Shown piece by piece: positions 18,322 to 26,767 of a stretch of DNA of 64,000 bases. Source of the stretch: Betaproteobacteria bacterium HGW-Betaproteobacteria-7. Its GTDB lineage: Bacteria > Pseudomonadota > Gammaproteobacteria > Burkholderiales > Rhodocyclaceae. The notes below the pieces were generated by a model. It did no database searches and was not told the DNA's origin. It worked only from the letters and a program-made list of their open reading frames with translations. The position numbers were made by a program, and so were the translations under genes. Position 1 is the first letter of the stretch; each line of letters opens with the position of its first letter. The stretch is taken from NCBI GenBank assembly GCA_002840765.1, contig PHCE01000001.1, forward strand, positions 124,001-188,000. The letters run 5' to 3'.

Positions 18322-18743
18322 TGTTCATTCTCGACACCAACGTCGTCTCGGAACTGCGCAAGGCGAAGCTTGGGAAAGCGGACGCGAAAGTCAGCGCCTG
18401 GGCGGCATCGGTGCCGCTCGGCAGCCTCCATCTGTCGGTCATCACCATTCTTGAATTGGAAACCGGTGTTCTTCTTGTTGAACGACGTGACGCGAAACAG
18501 GGGCAGTTGCTCCGTGCCTGGCTGGATAGTCAGGTGATGCCCGCCTTTGACAACCGCATACTGGCGATCGATGCGGCCATTGCCCAACGTTGCGCCCGGC
18601 TTCACGTTCCCGACCCGCGCGCCGAGCGCGATGCCTTGATTGCAGCGACGGCCCTGGTTCATGGCATGACTGTCGTCACCCGCAACATTGCCGACTTCGC
18701 GCCAACAGGCGTTACCACCCTCAATCCCTGGCTGGCTCACTGA
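18321..18743 (+). CDS. PIN-domain toxin (VapC/FitB-like ribonuclease)
   Basis: A 140-residue PIN domain. Acidic metal-binding residues are in place: FILDTNVVSELRK (first Asp), ILELETGV (Glu), ERDALIAATALVHG (Asp) and VVTRNIADFAPTGV (last Asp). The sequence is of the FitB/VapC group that pairs with Phd-like antitoxins. Such enzymes are Mg2+-dependent endoribonucleases, commonly cutting tRNA or other structured RNA, and are held inactive by the antitoxin. It ends 49 bases before the PLP-decarboxylase gene. The module appears complete and functional. Confidence 0.9.
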   Translation: MFILDTNVVSELRKAKLGKADAKVSAWAASVPLGSLHLSVITILELETGVLLVERRDAKQGQLLRAWLDSQVMPAFDNRILAIDAAIAQRCARLHVPDPRAERDALIAATALVHGMTVVTRNIADFAPTGVTTLNPWLAH

Positions 18744-18792
18744 ATCCTGCCCCTCCTCTCGCGGCATCACCAACCGACGGCGAAAAACCTGA

Positions 18793-20034
18793 ATGACCAC
18801 CCCGACTCACCGCCCCATCCACGCCCCGATGACCCAGTTCGCAGCCGCTGACGGCCAGTTGCTGGTCAATGGCCTAGCGCTCGAACGCCTGGCTGCCCGC
18901 GTCGGCCAGACGCCTTTCTATGCCTACGACCGCAGCCTGCTGACGGCGCGCGTGGCGGAATTGCGGGCGGCTCTGCCGACAGGCATCAAGCTGCATTACG
19001 CCATGAAGGCCAATCCGCTGCCGGCGGTGGTCGGGCTGATGGCTGGGCTGGTCGACGGCATTGATGTTGCCTCGGCTGGCGAACTGAAAGTGGCCCTCGA
19101 CTCTGGCGCCGATCCGCATGAAATCAGTTTTGCCGGCCCCGGCAAGCGGGATGTTGAATTGCGCCAGGCGGTTGCGGCCGGCGTCCTGGTGAATCTCGAA
19201 TCCTTCCGCGAAATTGGCGTGCTGGCCACGATTTCGGCCGATCTTGGCTGCCTGGCGCGAGTAGCCGTGCGCGTCAATCCGGATTTCGAGCTGAAGGGTT
19301 CCGGCATGAAGATGGGTGGCGGCCCCAAGCAGTTCGGCGTCGATGCCGAGCTGGTGCCGCAATTGCTCGGCGAGATCGGCGCCGCCGGCCTGCAGTTCGA
19401 AGGTTTCCATTTATTCGCCGGCTCACAGAACCTGAAGGCCGAGTCGATCTGCGAAGCCCAGCAAAAATCCTGGGAACTGGCCCGTCGGCTGGCTGACCAC
19501 GCACCGGCACCGGTGCGCTTTCTCAATCTCGGTGGCGGCTTCGGCATTCCTTATTTCCCCGGCGAGCAGCGCCTGGATCTGACTCCGATCGGCGCCAACC
19601 TGGGCGAACTGGCCGAGCGCACCGCCCGCGAGATGCCGCTGGCCGAGTTGGTCATCGAACTCGGTCGTTACTTCGTCGGCGAGGCCGGCATCTACGTGAC
19701 TCGCGTCATCGACCGCAAGGTGTCACGCGGCCAGACCTACTTGGTGGTCGACGGTGGCCTGAACCATCATCTGTCGGCTTCCGGCAACTTCGGCCAGGTC
19801 ATCCGCAAGAACTACCCGGCCGCTATCGGCAATCGGATGGGCAGTGGCGAAACTGAGGTTGTCTCGGTGGTCGGCCCACTATGCACGCCGCTCGACTTGC
19901 TGGCGGACCGCATGGAGCTGCCGGTTGCCCAGCCAGGCGACTTGGTCGTGCTTTTCCAGAGCGGCGCCTATGGAGCCAGTGCCAGCCCACAGGCCTTCCT
20001 CGGCCATCCGGTGGTGACCGAGGTACTGGTTTAG
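18793..20034 (+). CDS. PLP-dependent decarboxylase, exosortase A-associated
   Basis: A 413-residue fold-type III decarboxylase of the diaminopimelate/ornithine decarboxylase superfamily. The PLP lysine is in LHYAMKANPLPAVV (K72). Further landmarks are GIDVASAGELKVAL, the phosphate-binding GGGFGIP, and GPLCTPLDLLADRMELP with the active-site cysteine contributed across the dimer. EPGR is replaced by IELGRYFVG. It matches the exosortase A system-associated decarboxylase type. It should decarboxylate an amino acid, perhaps giving an amine that is joined to the ACP-bound acid. The substrate is unknown. The stop codon overlaps that of the convergent FeeM-PilZ gene. Confidence 0.88.
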   Translation: MTTPTHRPIHAPMTQFAAADGQLLVNGLALERLAARVGQTPFYAYDRSLLTARVAELRAALPTGIKLHYAMKANPLPAVVGLMAGLVDGIDVASAGELKVALDSGADPHEISFAGPGKRDVELRQAVAAGVLVNLESFREIGVLATISADLGCLARVAVRVNPDFELKGSGMKMGGGPKQFGVDAELVPQLLGEIGAAGLQFEGFHLFAGSQNLKAESICEAQQKSWELARRLADHAPAPVRFLNLGGGFGIPYFPGEQRLDLTPIGANLGELAERTAREMPLAELVIELGRYFVGEAGIYVTRVIDRKVSRGQTYLVVDGGLNHHLSASGNFGQVIRKNYPAAIGNRMGSGETEVVSVVGPLCTPLDLLADRMELPVAQPGDLVVLFQSGAYGASASPQAFLGHPVVTEVLV

Positions 20035-21329
20035 GCGAGGAACATCGTTGAGTGCTCCAGATCCTCGTGCGTATGCCCGTTCTCAAGGGCGCTGACGAAC
20101 TTGCGCCAGATGAGATCCGGCTCACCCACCCGGAAACCGTAGAAACCGTTGAAGCCATTGGCCTTGTCGCGCACGGCCAGGGCCTTGACGACTGACACTT
20201 CGCTGCGCCCGAGATGCACGGTGGCGGAACTCCAGACGTTGAGCGGCAGGCCTTCACGGGCGTAGGCCTGAAAGCCGTACTCCGATACCTCAATTACCTG
20301 GAGTTCGAATTCGCTACCGCCGTCGACACTCATGCGCCCCGGGCATTTAACCGAGAAGCGCCGATGCTGACGCAAGTGCACGCCGCCGCCCTGTTCCGGA
20401 AAATCGGGAAGAATGTCGCGATAGGCCGGCAGGTCGTAGATGGAATGCAGCAGGGCTTTCTTGCGCGGATCGAGATTGACGAAGCCTTCGGTTGCCTGAT
20501 TGAAGAAAAAATCGAGCAATTGCGGCGTCAGCACCGGGTCGTTGGTGGTGAAGTAGCGCCGGTTGGGTAATTGCACGTTAGCCAGGCGAACCTCGGTGAA
20601 ATAGGCCAGCAAATTCTTGCGCGGCGCTTTGCCAGCGTAGGCCGGAGCCATGACAGTCGGCGCCTGGTGCAGGTCGAGCGCCGCGCCGACCGCCGGCGCG
20701 CCATTGGCGAAGTCATATTTGTCGACGATGTTGGCCGTCAGGCGTTCGAAAAAGAGCAGCGATTCGTACATCTCGATGCGGTTCGGATTGACGGCGATGA
20801 GCAGGTGGCGCGTGTCGAAATACGCCGTCGCGTACTCGTACATGAATTTCATCAGTGGAAACAGGATGGCCCCGCCCGTCTTGCGGAATTTCGGATGCAC
20901 GGCCAGCGCGGAAACTTCGGCCAGATTGCCGCCCTTGAGGCGGACAGCGCTGAGGTCGAAGATTTTCTGCAACGGAAAGCCGAAGGCGCTTTCACGTATC
21001 AGCGAAATGGTGCCGACCACCTCGCCATCCCATTTGGCACACAGGGTCGTCGTCGTCGGCAGCGCATGGTAGATGGTGACGCGCATCCCGGACGGGTCCG
21101 GTTTCATGAAGCCCGCGTCCACGTAAGCATCGTGCAGCAGCGAAAAACAGGCTTCGAGTTCCTGGCGGGTATCGGCGATTTTCAGCACCAGGCGCGAACT
21201 TGGCGCCGGATCGCAATCGACGAAGGAACGGTAGACCGCAAAGCGGGTTTGCCGCGGCAAGGCTGCCAGCAGGCGGCGCAAACCCTGACGCACAACTTTT
21301 CTAATTGCCTTGATCGTGCCGTTCGCCAC
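20031..21329 (-). CDS. FeeM-like N-acyl amino acid synthase fused to a PilZ domain
   Basis: 432 residues from the GTG at 21329 (VANGTIKAIRKVVRQ), chosen because AAAGGGG stands 5 bases upstream; the ORF track extends 39 residues further. Residues ~50-260 form a GNAT fold like FeeM/PEP-CTERM-associated acyltransferases: CFSLLHDAYVDAGFMKPDPSGMR, AKWDGEVVGTISLIRES, EVSALAVHPKFRKTGGAILFPLMK. These enzymes join an acyl-ACP chain to an amino acid. The C-terminal ~110 residues look like PilZ: LRQHRRF (RxxxR) and VIEVSEYGFQA in the place of D/NxSxxG, with Glu for the first residue. This suggests control by cyclic di-GMP. Long-chain N-acyl amino acid synthases have been linked to PEP-CTERM loci. Confidence 0.82.
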   Translation of the reverse strand: MANGTIKAIRKVVRQGLRRLLAALPRQTRFAVYRSFVDCDPAPSSRLVLKIADTRQELEACFSLLHDAYVDAGFMKPDPSGMRVTIYHALPTTTTLCAKWDGEVVGTISLIRESAFGFPLQKIFDLSAVRLKGGNLAEVSALAVHPKFRKTGGAILFPLMKFMYEYATAYFDTRHLLIAVNPNRIEMYESLLFFERLTANIVDKYDFANGAPAVGAALDLHQAPTVMAPAYAGKAPRKNLLAYFTEVRLANVQLPNRRYFTTNDPVLTPQLLDFFFNQATEGFVNLDPRKKALLHSIYDLPAYRDILPDFPEQGGGVHLRQHRRFSVKCPGRMSVDGGSEFELQVIEVSEYGFQAYAREGLPLNVWSSATVHLGRSEVSVVKALAVRDKANGFNGFYGFRVGEPDLIWRKFVSALENGHTHEDLEHSTMFLA

Positions 21330-21853
21330 GCAAGCCCCTTTGCCAGGCAAGATTGATGTTGGTGGGATAGCGTACTTATACACCAGCGGCAAAGCAAACC
21401 CTATCATCCCCGTCAGCAATGACTTGCCGCTGGTCCACAATATCACTTTGGTAATAAAGATTTTTTAACAAACCGCAGCTACACTTACAGGCTTTCGTGC
21501 ACTGCAATAAAACAGCAAGCAAGGTCATTTGCGCCTACTGATCTGCTTTAACACGCTTTAATAAAAATGATAAATTTGCGTCATTCGGCAACATCCACGG
21601 CTCATTCCACTACCAGCCTCTTTTTCCGGCCATGTTTGGCATTTCGGGAACCCGACATGGGAATTGGCAGTCTTTGTGAAATACTGCACAGGCATCATTT
21701 GCTCGGCCTCCTAGAATCAATTTGTACACAACCTTGCCAGAACAGGCCGCAAGGTTGCCGGATATTGAACGTGCGGAAAATTCCACCGCCTTCGCCGGCC
21801 TACGACGAATTCGGGGAGTTGGAGAATATGCAAGTCAGGAGCGGGGACTGATC
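21330..21853 (+). other. Intergenic region between divergent FeeM-PilZ and sugar transferase genes
   Basis: 524 bases without a convincing gene. It contains a candidate promoter at 21548-21576 and, at 21644-21655, the small palindrome TCGGGAACCCGA followed by CA. A 94-codon ORF (21567-21851) runs up to the transferase start, but has no ribosome-binding site or recognisable domain. No -24/-12 sigma-54 site with correct spacing was found. The long leader (about 270 bases from the candidate promoter) suggests regulation at RNA level or a closer unseen promoter. Confidence 0.5.
21548..21576 (+). promoter_or_regulatory. Candidate sigma-70 promoter upstream of the priming sugar transferase
   Basis: TTAACA, a 17-base spacer and TAAATT fit a sigma-70 promoter moderately well, in the most AT-rich part of the gap. 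The start codon of the transferase is 277 bases downstream, so the assignment is tentative. Confidence 0.33.
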
Positions 21854-23239
21854 ATGGTCAGAATATTCAATCACTGGTTGCGCTGGCGCTCGCTGGTTCA
21901 GATGCTTTTCGACTTTTCCTTCGTCATCGTTGCCATCGTCATCGCCATGATGTGGGTGCACAACGGTCTGCCAGTCAATCATCGCCAAGTGCTTCTGTTC
22001 GCCGGGTTGCTCGCCGGTGCCATGCTGCTGATCAATGCCTGGCTGGGTTTTTACCAGCGCCTCAGTCAACGTAGTCCGATGGAGACCCGCGCCCGCGCCG
22101 TACTTTCGCTCTATCTTGCGGTCCCGGTAGCCTACGGCATTTACGCACTGCTGCCATTGACCGGCGTCAGCCGCGAGTTCATTCAGCTGTCTGCCATGTC
22201 GGCCGTCTTCGGCATGCTGATCACCCGCGTCACCACCACCCAGAGCAGTTCCAACGGCAGCATCCTCTCCCGGCGCATCATGGTTTTCGGCACCGGCGCC
22301 CATGCGCTGGCCGTCAAGCGTGCCCTGAACAAGTCTGATCCGTCAGCCGAGATCATCGGTTTCTTCCCAGGTCCGAACGAAGAATCGCCCTCGGTGCCGA
22401 GCAACCTGCTGCTGCCGCGCGAACGCTCGTTGACCGATTCCGCCCTCAGCCTGAAAGCCGATGAGATCGTCGTTGCCCTCAGCGAACGCCGTGGCGGCGC
22501 CATGCCACTACGCGAACTCCTCGACTGCAAGCTGCAGGGTATCCGCGTTCTTGACCTGGCCAGCCACTTCGAGCAGACACTCGGTCAGATTCGCCTCGAT
22601 TCGCTCTACGCCGGCTGGCTGATCTTCGGTGACGGTTTCCGCCAGGGCGCGTTGCGCACGGTCGTCAAGCGCATCTTCGACATCATCTGTGCCCTGATTC
22701 TGATCATCCTGGCCTTGCCGATGATGGCCGTTGCCGCCATCGCCATCGTCATCGAGAACGGCTTCCCGATTCTCTACCGCCAGGAGCGGGTCGGCCTCAA
22801 CGGCCGCCTGTTCAACGTCATCAAGTTCCGCAGCATGCGCCGCGATGCGGAAAAAGATGGCAAGCCGGTCTGGGCGACCAAGCAGGACGACCGCGTGACA
22901 CGCGTCGGCAAGATCATCCGCAAGTTGCGCATCGACGAGCTCCCCCAACTGTTCAGCGTGCTCAAGGGTGACATGAGCTTGGTCGGGCCACGTCCAGAAC
23001 GCCCTTTCTTCGTCGATCAACTGACTAAGGAAATCCCCTTCTACGCCGTACGCCACAGCGTCAAGCCGGGCGTTACCGGCTGGGCCCAGGTTCGCTATCA
23101 CTACGGGGCGACGGTCGAAGATTCAGCCGAGAAGCTGCAGTACGACTTGTATTACGTCAAGAATCACTCTTTGTTCCTGGACATCCTGGTGCTTTTCGAC
23201 ACCATCGGTGTCGTGCTCACCGGCAAGGGTGCCCAATAA
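21854..23239 (+). CDS. Priming sugar transferase of the XrtA/PEP-CTERM EPS system (EpsB-like)
   Basis: 461 residues from ATG 21854 (MVRIFNHWLRWRS); the ORF track begins 44 residues earlier without support. The N-terminal half has four to five membrane helices, then a CoA-binding-like Rossmann segment (RRIMVFGTGAHALAVKRALNKSDPSAEIIGFF). After one more helix (IFDIICALILIILALPMMAVAAIAI) comes the bacterial sugar transferase domain: YRQERVGLNGRLFNVIKFRSMRRDAEKDGKPVWA, RVTRVGKIIRKLRIDELPQLFSVLKGDMSLVGPRPERPFFV and VKPGVTGWAQVRYHYGA. It transfers a sugar phosphate to undecaprenyl phosphate and so starts the repeat unit. Length and layout match the PEP-CTERM/XrtA-associated family. It lies 40 bases before prsK. 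Confidence 0.92.
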   Translation: MVRIFNHWLRWRSLVQMLFDFSFVIVAIVIAMMWVHNGLPVNHRQVLLFAGLLAGAMLLINAWLGFYQRLSQRSPMETRARAVLSLYLAVPVAYGIYALLPLTGVSREFIQLSAMSAVFGMLITRVTTTQSSSNGSILSRRIMVFGTGAHALAVKRALNKSDPSAEIIGFFPGPNEESPSVPSNLLLPRERSLTDSALSLKADEIVVALSERRGGAMPLRELLDCKLQGIRVLDLASHFEQTLGQIRLDSLYAGWLIFGDGFRQGALRTVVKRIFDIICALILIILALPMMAVAAIAIVIENGFPILYRQERVGLNGRLFNVIKFRSMRRDAEKDGKPVWATKQDDRVTRVGKIIRKLRIDELPQLFSVLKGDMSLVGPRPERPFFVDQLTKEIPFYAVRHSVKPGVTGWAQVRYHYGATVEDSAEKLQYDLYYVKNHSLFLDILVLFDTIGVVLTGKGAQ

Positions 23240-23279
23240 TTCTTCGACACCGCATTCGCGGCGTCCTTCCTGACTGCGC

Positions 23280-25391
23280 ATGGAAACTGCCTCGGCCCCG
23301 TTGATCGCTTGGAGCTTCGGAATTGCCGCGGCGGCCTACGGGCTTTTCGCTGCTTATCTGCTCGTCCTCGGCCCCCCCCTGCAATCCGGCCCGCGCACCC
23401 GCAGGATGCTGCTGGCCGTTGCGACAGCCCTGATCTGGGCAACGATTTCCTGGGCATCGTTCGACACCGGCCATCCCTTCCTGCTCTTCCTATCGTCGAT
23501 CGCCGATGTGCTGCGCCATGGTGCCTGGTTCGCCTTCCTGATCCTGCTGCTGCGCCCAGCCGCCAGCGGCGAAGGCCAAGACCTGCTCCCCAGCTGGCTG
23601 GTACCTGCCTGCTGGCTGAGCGTGGCCAGCAGCATCGTCTGGCAGATTTCGCTGACCTTTGGCCTGCTGGCCGGCGAGCAATGGCTGCGCATAGCGCTGT
23701 TTCTCGGCCTCGCCCTGCCGGTCCTCGGCCTGATCCTGGTCGAGCAACTGTTTCGCAGCGTCGCCGATGACTCGGTCTGGAACATCAAGCCGCTCTGCCT
23801 CGGCCTGGGCGGCCAACTGGTTTTTGACGTCTATCTCTTCTCCGAAGCTCTGATGTTCAACCGCCTCGATCCGGATGCCTACGCTGCCCGCGGCTTCATC
23901 CATGCGATCACGGTTCCGCTGCTGCTACTGGCCACCTTGCGCAGTCGCGACTGGACCACCAAGATCCGGCTGTCACAGCGTGCTGCCTTCCACTCGGCGA
24001 CACTCCTGATGGCCGGCCTGTATCTGCTGTTCATGGCTAGCGTTGGTTACTACGTCCGCTACTTCGGCGGCGAGTGGGGACGGGCCCTGCAGCTGGCCCT
24101 GGTTTTCGCTGCCGTGCTCGGTCTCGGCGTACTTTTCCTGTCCGGCGCCATACGGGCCAGGATGCGCGTGCTGGTCGGCAAGCATTTCTATCGTTATCGC
24201 TACGATTACCGCGAGGAGTGGCTACGCTTCACGCGTACTCTGGCGACTCAGGATTCCCCCCAGGCCATGGGCCAGCAGGTGATCCGCGGTCTGGCGACGA
24301 TGGTCGAGAGCCCGGCCGGCGGGCTCTGGCTGCGCGAAGGGGGCCAGGACAGCTATCGTCAGACGGCGCGCTGGAACATCCCGGCCAGCGAGGCAGAAGA
24401 AAAAATCGATTCGCCGCTCGTCGAGTTCCTGATTTCCAGCGGCTGGGTGGTCAATCTCGAGGAATACCGCTGCTTCCCCGGCCGCTATGGCGAACTCGAC
24501 ATTCCGCCCTGGCTCTCCGAACTGCCGAATGCCTGGCTGATCGTGCCGCTGATGGTGGGCAGCCAGATGACCGGTTTCGTTGTCCTGGCCAGTGCCCGGA
24601 CACCGATTGATGTCAATTGGGAGGTTAACGACCTGCTGCGCACCGCCGGTTGCCAGGCGGCCGGTTTCCTGGCCAACATGCAGGCAACCGAGGCGCTGCT
24701 CGAAGCCCGCAAGTTCGACGCCTTCAACCGCATGTCGGCCTTCGTTGTCCATGACCTGAAGAACATCGTCACCCAGCTCGCCCTGATGTTGAAGAATGCC
24801 GAGCGGCATCGCGACAACCCGGAGTTCCAGCAGGACATGCTGATGACCGTCGAACATTCGGTGGAACGCATGCGTCAATTGATGATGCAATTGCGCGAAG
24901 GGGCCACCCCCCCGGGAACGGCCTGCGGTGTTAATCTTCCAGACGTCATCGAACGTATCCGCAAGGAAAAGGCGGACCAAGGGAGGGAGGTCGAATTGCA
25001 ATTGCACGAAAACCTGGCTACCCGTGGCCATGAGGATCGCCTCGAACGGGTTATCGGCCATCTGGTGCAGAACGCGCTCGACGCCACCGATCCGGCTGGC
25101 CGTGTCGCCGTCACCCTGGAGCGCCGTGGTGACCGGGCGGCACTGGAAGTTGCCGACACCGGCCACGGCATGACCCCGGAATTCATCCGCGAACGCCTGT
25201 TCAAGCCCTTCCAGAGCACCAAGCAGGCAGGCATGGGCATTGGTGCCTTCGAAAGCGCCCAGTACATCCGCGAACTCGGCGGCGAAATGCAGGTGGAGAG
25301 CGAGCCCGACAAGGGCACGCGGATCACCGTCATCCTGCCCTTGTTCGAGGTCCGCACCGAATCCGATTTGCGCGAAAAGGAAATCGTTTGA
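23280..25391 (+). CDS. prsK: XrtA/PEP-CTERM system sensor histidine kinase PrsK
   Basis: 703 residues. About nine to ten hydrophobic helices fill the first ~300 residues, followed by a GAF-like domain (~310-455), then a HisKA-type dimerisation helix FVVHDLKNIVTQLALMLKNAERHR with the phosphoacceptor His. The ATPase domain has VIGHLVQNALDATDP (N box), VADTGHGMT (G1) and GMGIGAFESAQYIRELGGEMQVES (G2). This layout is characteristic of PrsK. It should phosphorylate PrsR, whose TTG start overlaps its TGA. The input signal is unknown; the multi-helix part could sense a membrane or envelope state. PrsK/PrsR with RpoN are known to control PEP-CTERM genes in floc-forming relatives. Confidence 0.93.
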   Translation: METASAPLIAWSFGIAAAAYGLFAAYLLVLGPPLQSGPRTRRMLLAVATALIWATISWASFDTGHPFLLFLSSIADVLRHGAWFAFLILLLRPAASGEGQDLLPSWLVPACWLSVASSIVWQISLTFGLLAGEQWLRIALFLGLALPVLGLILVEQLFRSVADDSVWNIKPLCLGLGGQLVFDVYLFSEALMFNRLDPDAYAARGFIHAITVPLLLLATLRSRDWTTKIRLSQRAAFHSATLLMAGLYLLFMASVGYYVRYFGGEWGRALQLALVFAAVLGLGVLFLSGAIRARMRVLVGKHFYRYRYDYREEWLRFTRTLATQDSPQAMGQQVIRGLATMVESPAGGLWLREGGQDSYRQTARWNIPASEAEEKIDSPLVEFLISSGWVVNLEEYRCFPGRYGELDIPPWLSELPNAWLIVPLMVGSQMTGFVVLASARTPIDVNWEVNDLLRTAGCQAAGFLANMQATEALLEARKFDAFNRMSAFVVHDLKNIVTQLALMLKNAERHRDNPEFQQDMLMTVEHSVERMRQLMMQLREGATPPGTACGVNLPDVIERIRKEKADQGREVELQLHENLATRGHEDRLERVIGHLVQNALDATDPAGRVAVTLERRGDRAALEVADTGHGMTPEFIRERLFKPFQSTKQAGMGIGAFESAQYIRELGGEMQVESEPDKGTRITVILPLFEVRTESDLREKEIV

Positions 25392-26743
25392 GCAACGAAA
25401 AGCTACGCCCCCTGCTGATTGTCGAGGACGATCCGGCATTGCAGAAGCAGTTGCGCTGGTCCTTCGACCAGTACGAGACGCTCACTGCCGGCGATCGGGA
25501 AAGCGCGCTGAGCCAGATTCACCGCCATAATCCGGCGGTCGTCACCATGGACCTCGGCCTACCGCCGGATGCCGACTCCGTCTCCGAGGGCTTCCGCCTG
25601 CTTGAACAGATCCTCGCGGCAGCGCCCGACACCAAGGTCATAGTCCTTACCGGCCAGAACGACCGGACCAATGCCTTACGCGCCATCGGCCTCGGCGCCT
25701 ACGATTTTTTTGCCAAGCCATTCGAGCCGGAACTGCTGCTCCTAACCATCGACCGCGCCTTCCGGCTGTACGACCTGCAACAGGAAAACCGGCGCCTGCA
25801 GTCCGCCCAACACCCCGACGCTCTGGCCGGACTGATCACCCGCAGCCCGGAGATGCTGCGCGTCTGCCGTACCATCGAAAAAGTCGCCGGCAGCAATGCC
25901 ACCGTGCTCCTGCTCGGCGAAAGCGGCACCGGCAAGGAAGTTTTGGCGCGTGGCCTGCACGAGGCCTCGCCGCGCAAGAACGAACGGTTTGTCGCCATCA
26001 ACTGCGCGGCCATTCCCGACAATCTGCTGGAAAGCGAGCTGTTCGGCTATGAAAAGGGGGCCTTCACCGGCGCCGCCAAGACGACGCCGGGCAAGATCGA
26101 GAGTGCCGACGGCGGCACCCTGATGCTCGACGAAATCGGCGATCTGCCCCATCCGCTACAGGCCAAGTTGTTGCGCTTCCTGCAAGAGCGCGTCGTCGAA
26201 CGCCTGGGCGGGCGCCAGGAAATCCCGGTCGATGTGCGCATCGTCTGTGCCACCCATCAGGATCTGAAGACGCTGATCAAGGAAGGGCGTTTCCGCGAGG
26301 ACCTGTTCTACCGTCTGGCCGAGATCATCATCAACATCCCGCCGCTGCGCCAGCGTCAGGGCGATGCCGCGCTGCTCGCCCACGCCTTTGTCCGCCGCTT
26401 TGCCAACGAACACAATTGCGGCAGCATGACCCTAACCGAGGATGCCGTGCGCACCATCGAGGCGCATCCGTGGCCGGGCAACGTCCGCGAGCTGGAAAAC
26501 TGCATCAAGCGTGCGGTCATCATGGCCGACGGCGCCCAGATCAACCGCGACGACATTGGTCTGGAAAACGATGCCGAGCAATCTGAATTCATCGACCTGC
26601 GCAAGATTCGCGACGACGCCGAGCGCAATGCCGTAGTCACCGCCCTTGGCCGCGCCAACGGCAATGTCGTGCGCGCCGCGGAAATTCTCGGCATCAGCCG
26701 GCCAACCCTCTACGACCTGATGCATCGCCTGGGCCTCAAGTAA
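25388..26743 (+). CDS. prsR: PEP-CTERM-box response regulator PrsR (sigma-54 activator)
   Basis: 451 residues from a TTG start that overlaps the prsK stop (TTGA). Receiver domain: acidic pocket VEDD near residue 13, phosphoacceptor in VVTMDLGLPPD, VIVLTG and FFAKPFE. Central AAA+ domain: GESGTGKEVLARGLHEAS (Walker A), the intact sigma-54 loop KGAFTGAAK and GGTLMLDEIGDLP (Walker B). C-terminal Fis-type helix-turn-helix: RAAEILGISRPTLYDLMHRLGLK. It is an AtoC/NtrC-class activator that should work with RpoN. One plausible target in this window is the sigma-54 promoter at 35404-35419; this link is inferred. Confidence 0.95.
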   Translation: MSNEKLRPLLIVEDDPALQKQLRWSFDQYETLTAGDRESALSQIHRHNPAVVTMDLGLPPDADSVSEGFRLLEQILAAAPDTKVIVLTGQNDRTNALRAIGLGAYDFFAKPFEPELLLLTIDRAFRLYDLQQENRRLQSAQHPDALAGLITRSPEMLRVCRTIEKVAGSNATVLLLGESGTGKEVLARGLHEASPRKNERFVAINCAAIPDNLLESELFGYEKGAFTGAAKTTPGKIESADGGTLMLDEIGDLPHPLQAKLLRFLQERVVERLGGRQEIPVDVRIVCATHQDLKTLIKEGRFREDLFYRLAEIIINIPPLRQRQGDAALLAHAFVRRFANEHNCGSMTLTEDAVRTIEAHPWPGNVRELENCIKRAVIMADGAQINRDDIGLENDAEQSEFIDLRKIRDDAERNAVVTALGRANGNVVRAAEILGISRPTLYDLMHRLGLK

Positions 26744-26767
26744 CCTCGAAAAGAGAAAGAACGTCAC

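Noticed and set aside
21567-21851. 94-codon ORF before the priming sugar transferase
   Set aside because: No ribosome-binding site, no domain, unusual composition; listed as intergenic.
21330-21853. Sigma-54 promoter upstream of the priming transferase
   Set aside because: Several TGG/GGC and TTGC pieces are present, but none has GG and GC 10 bases apart.
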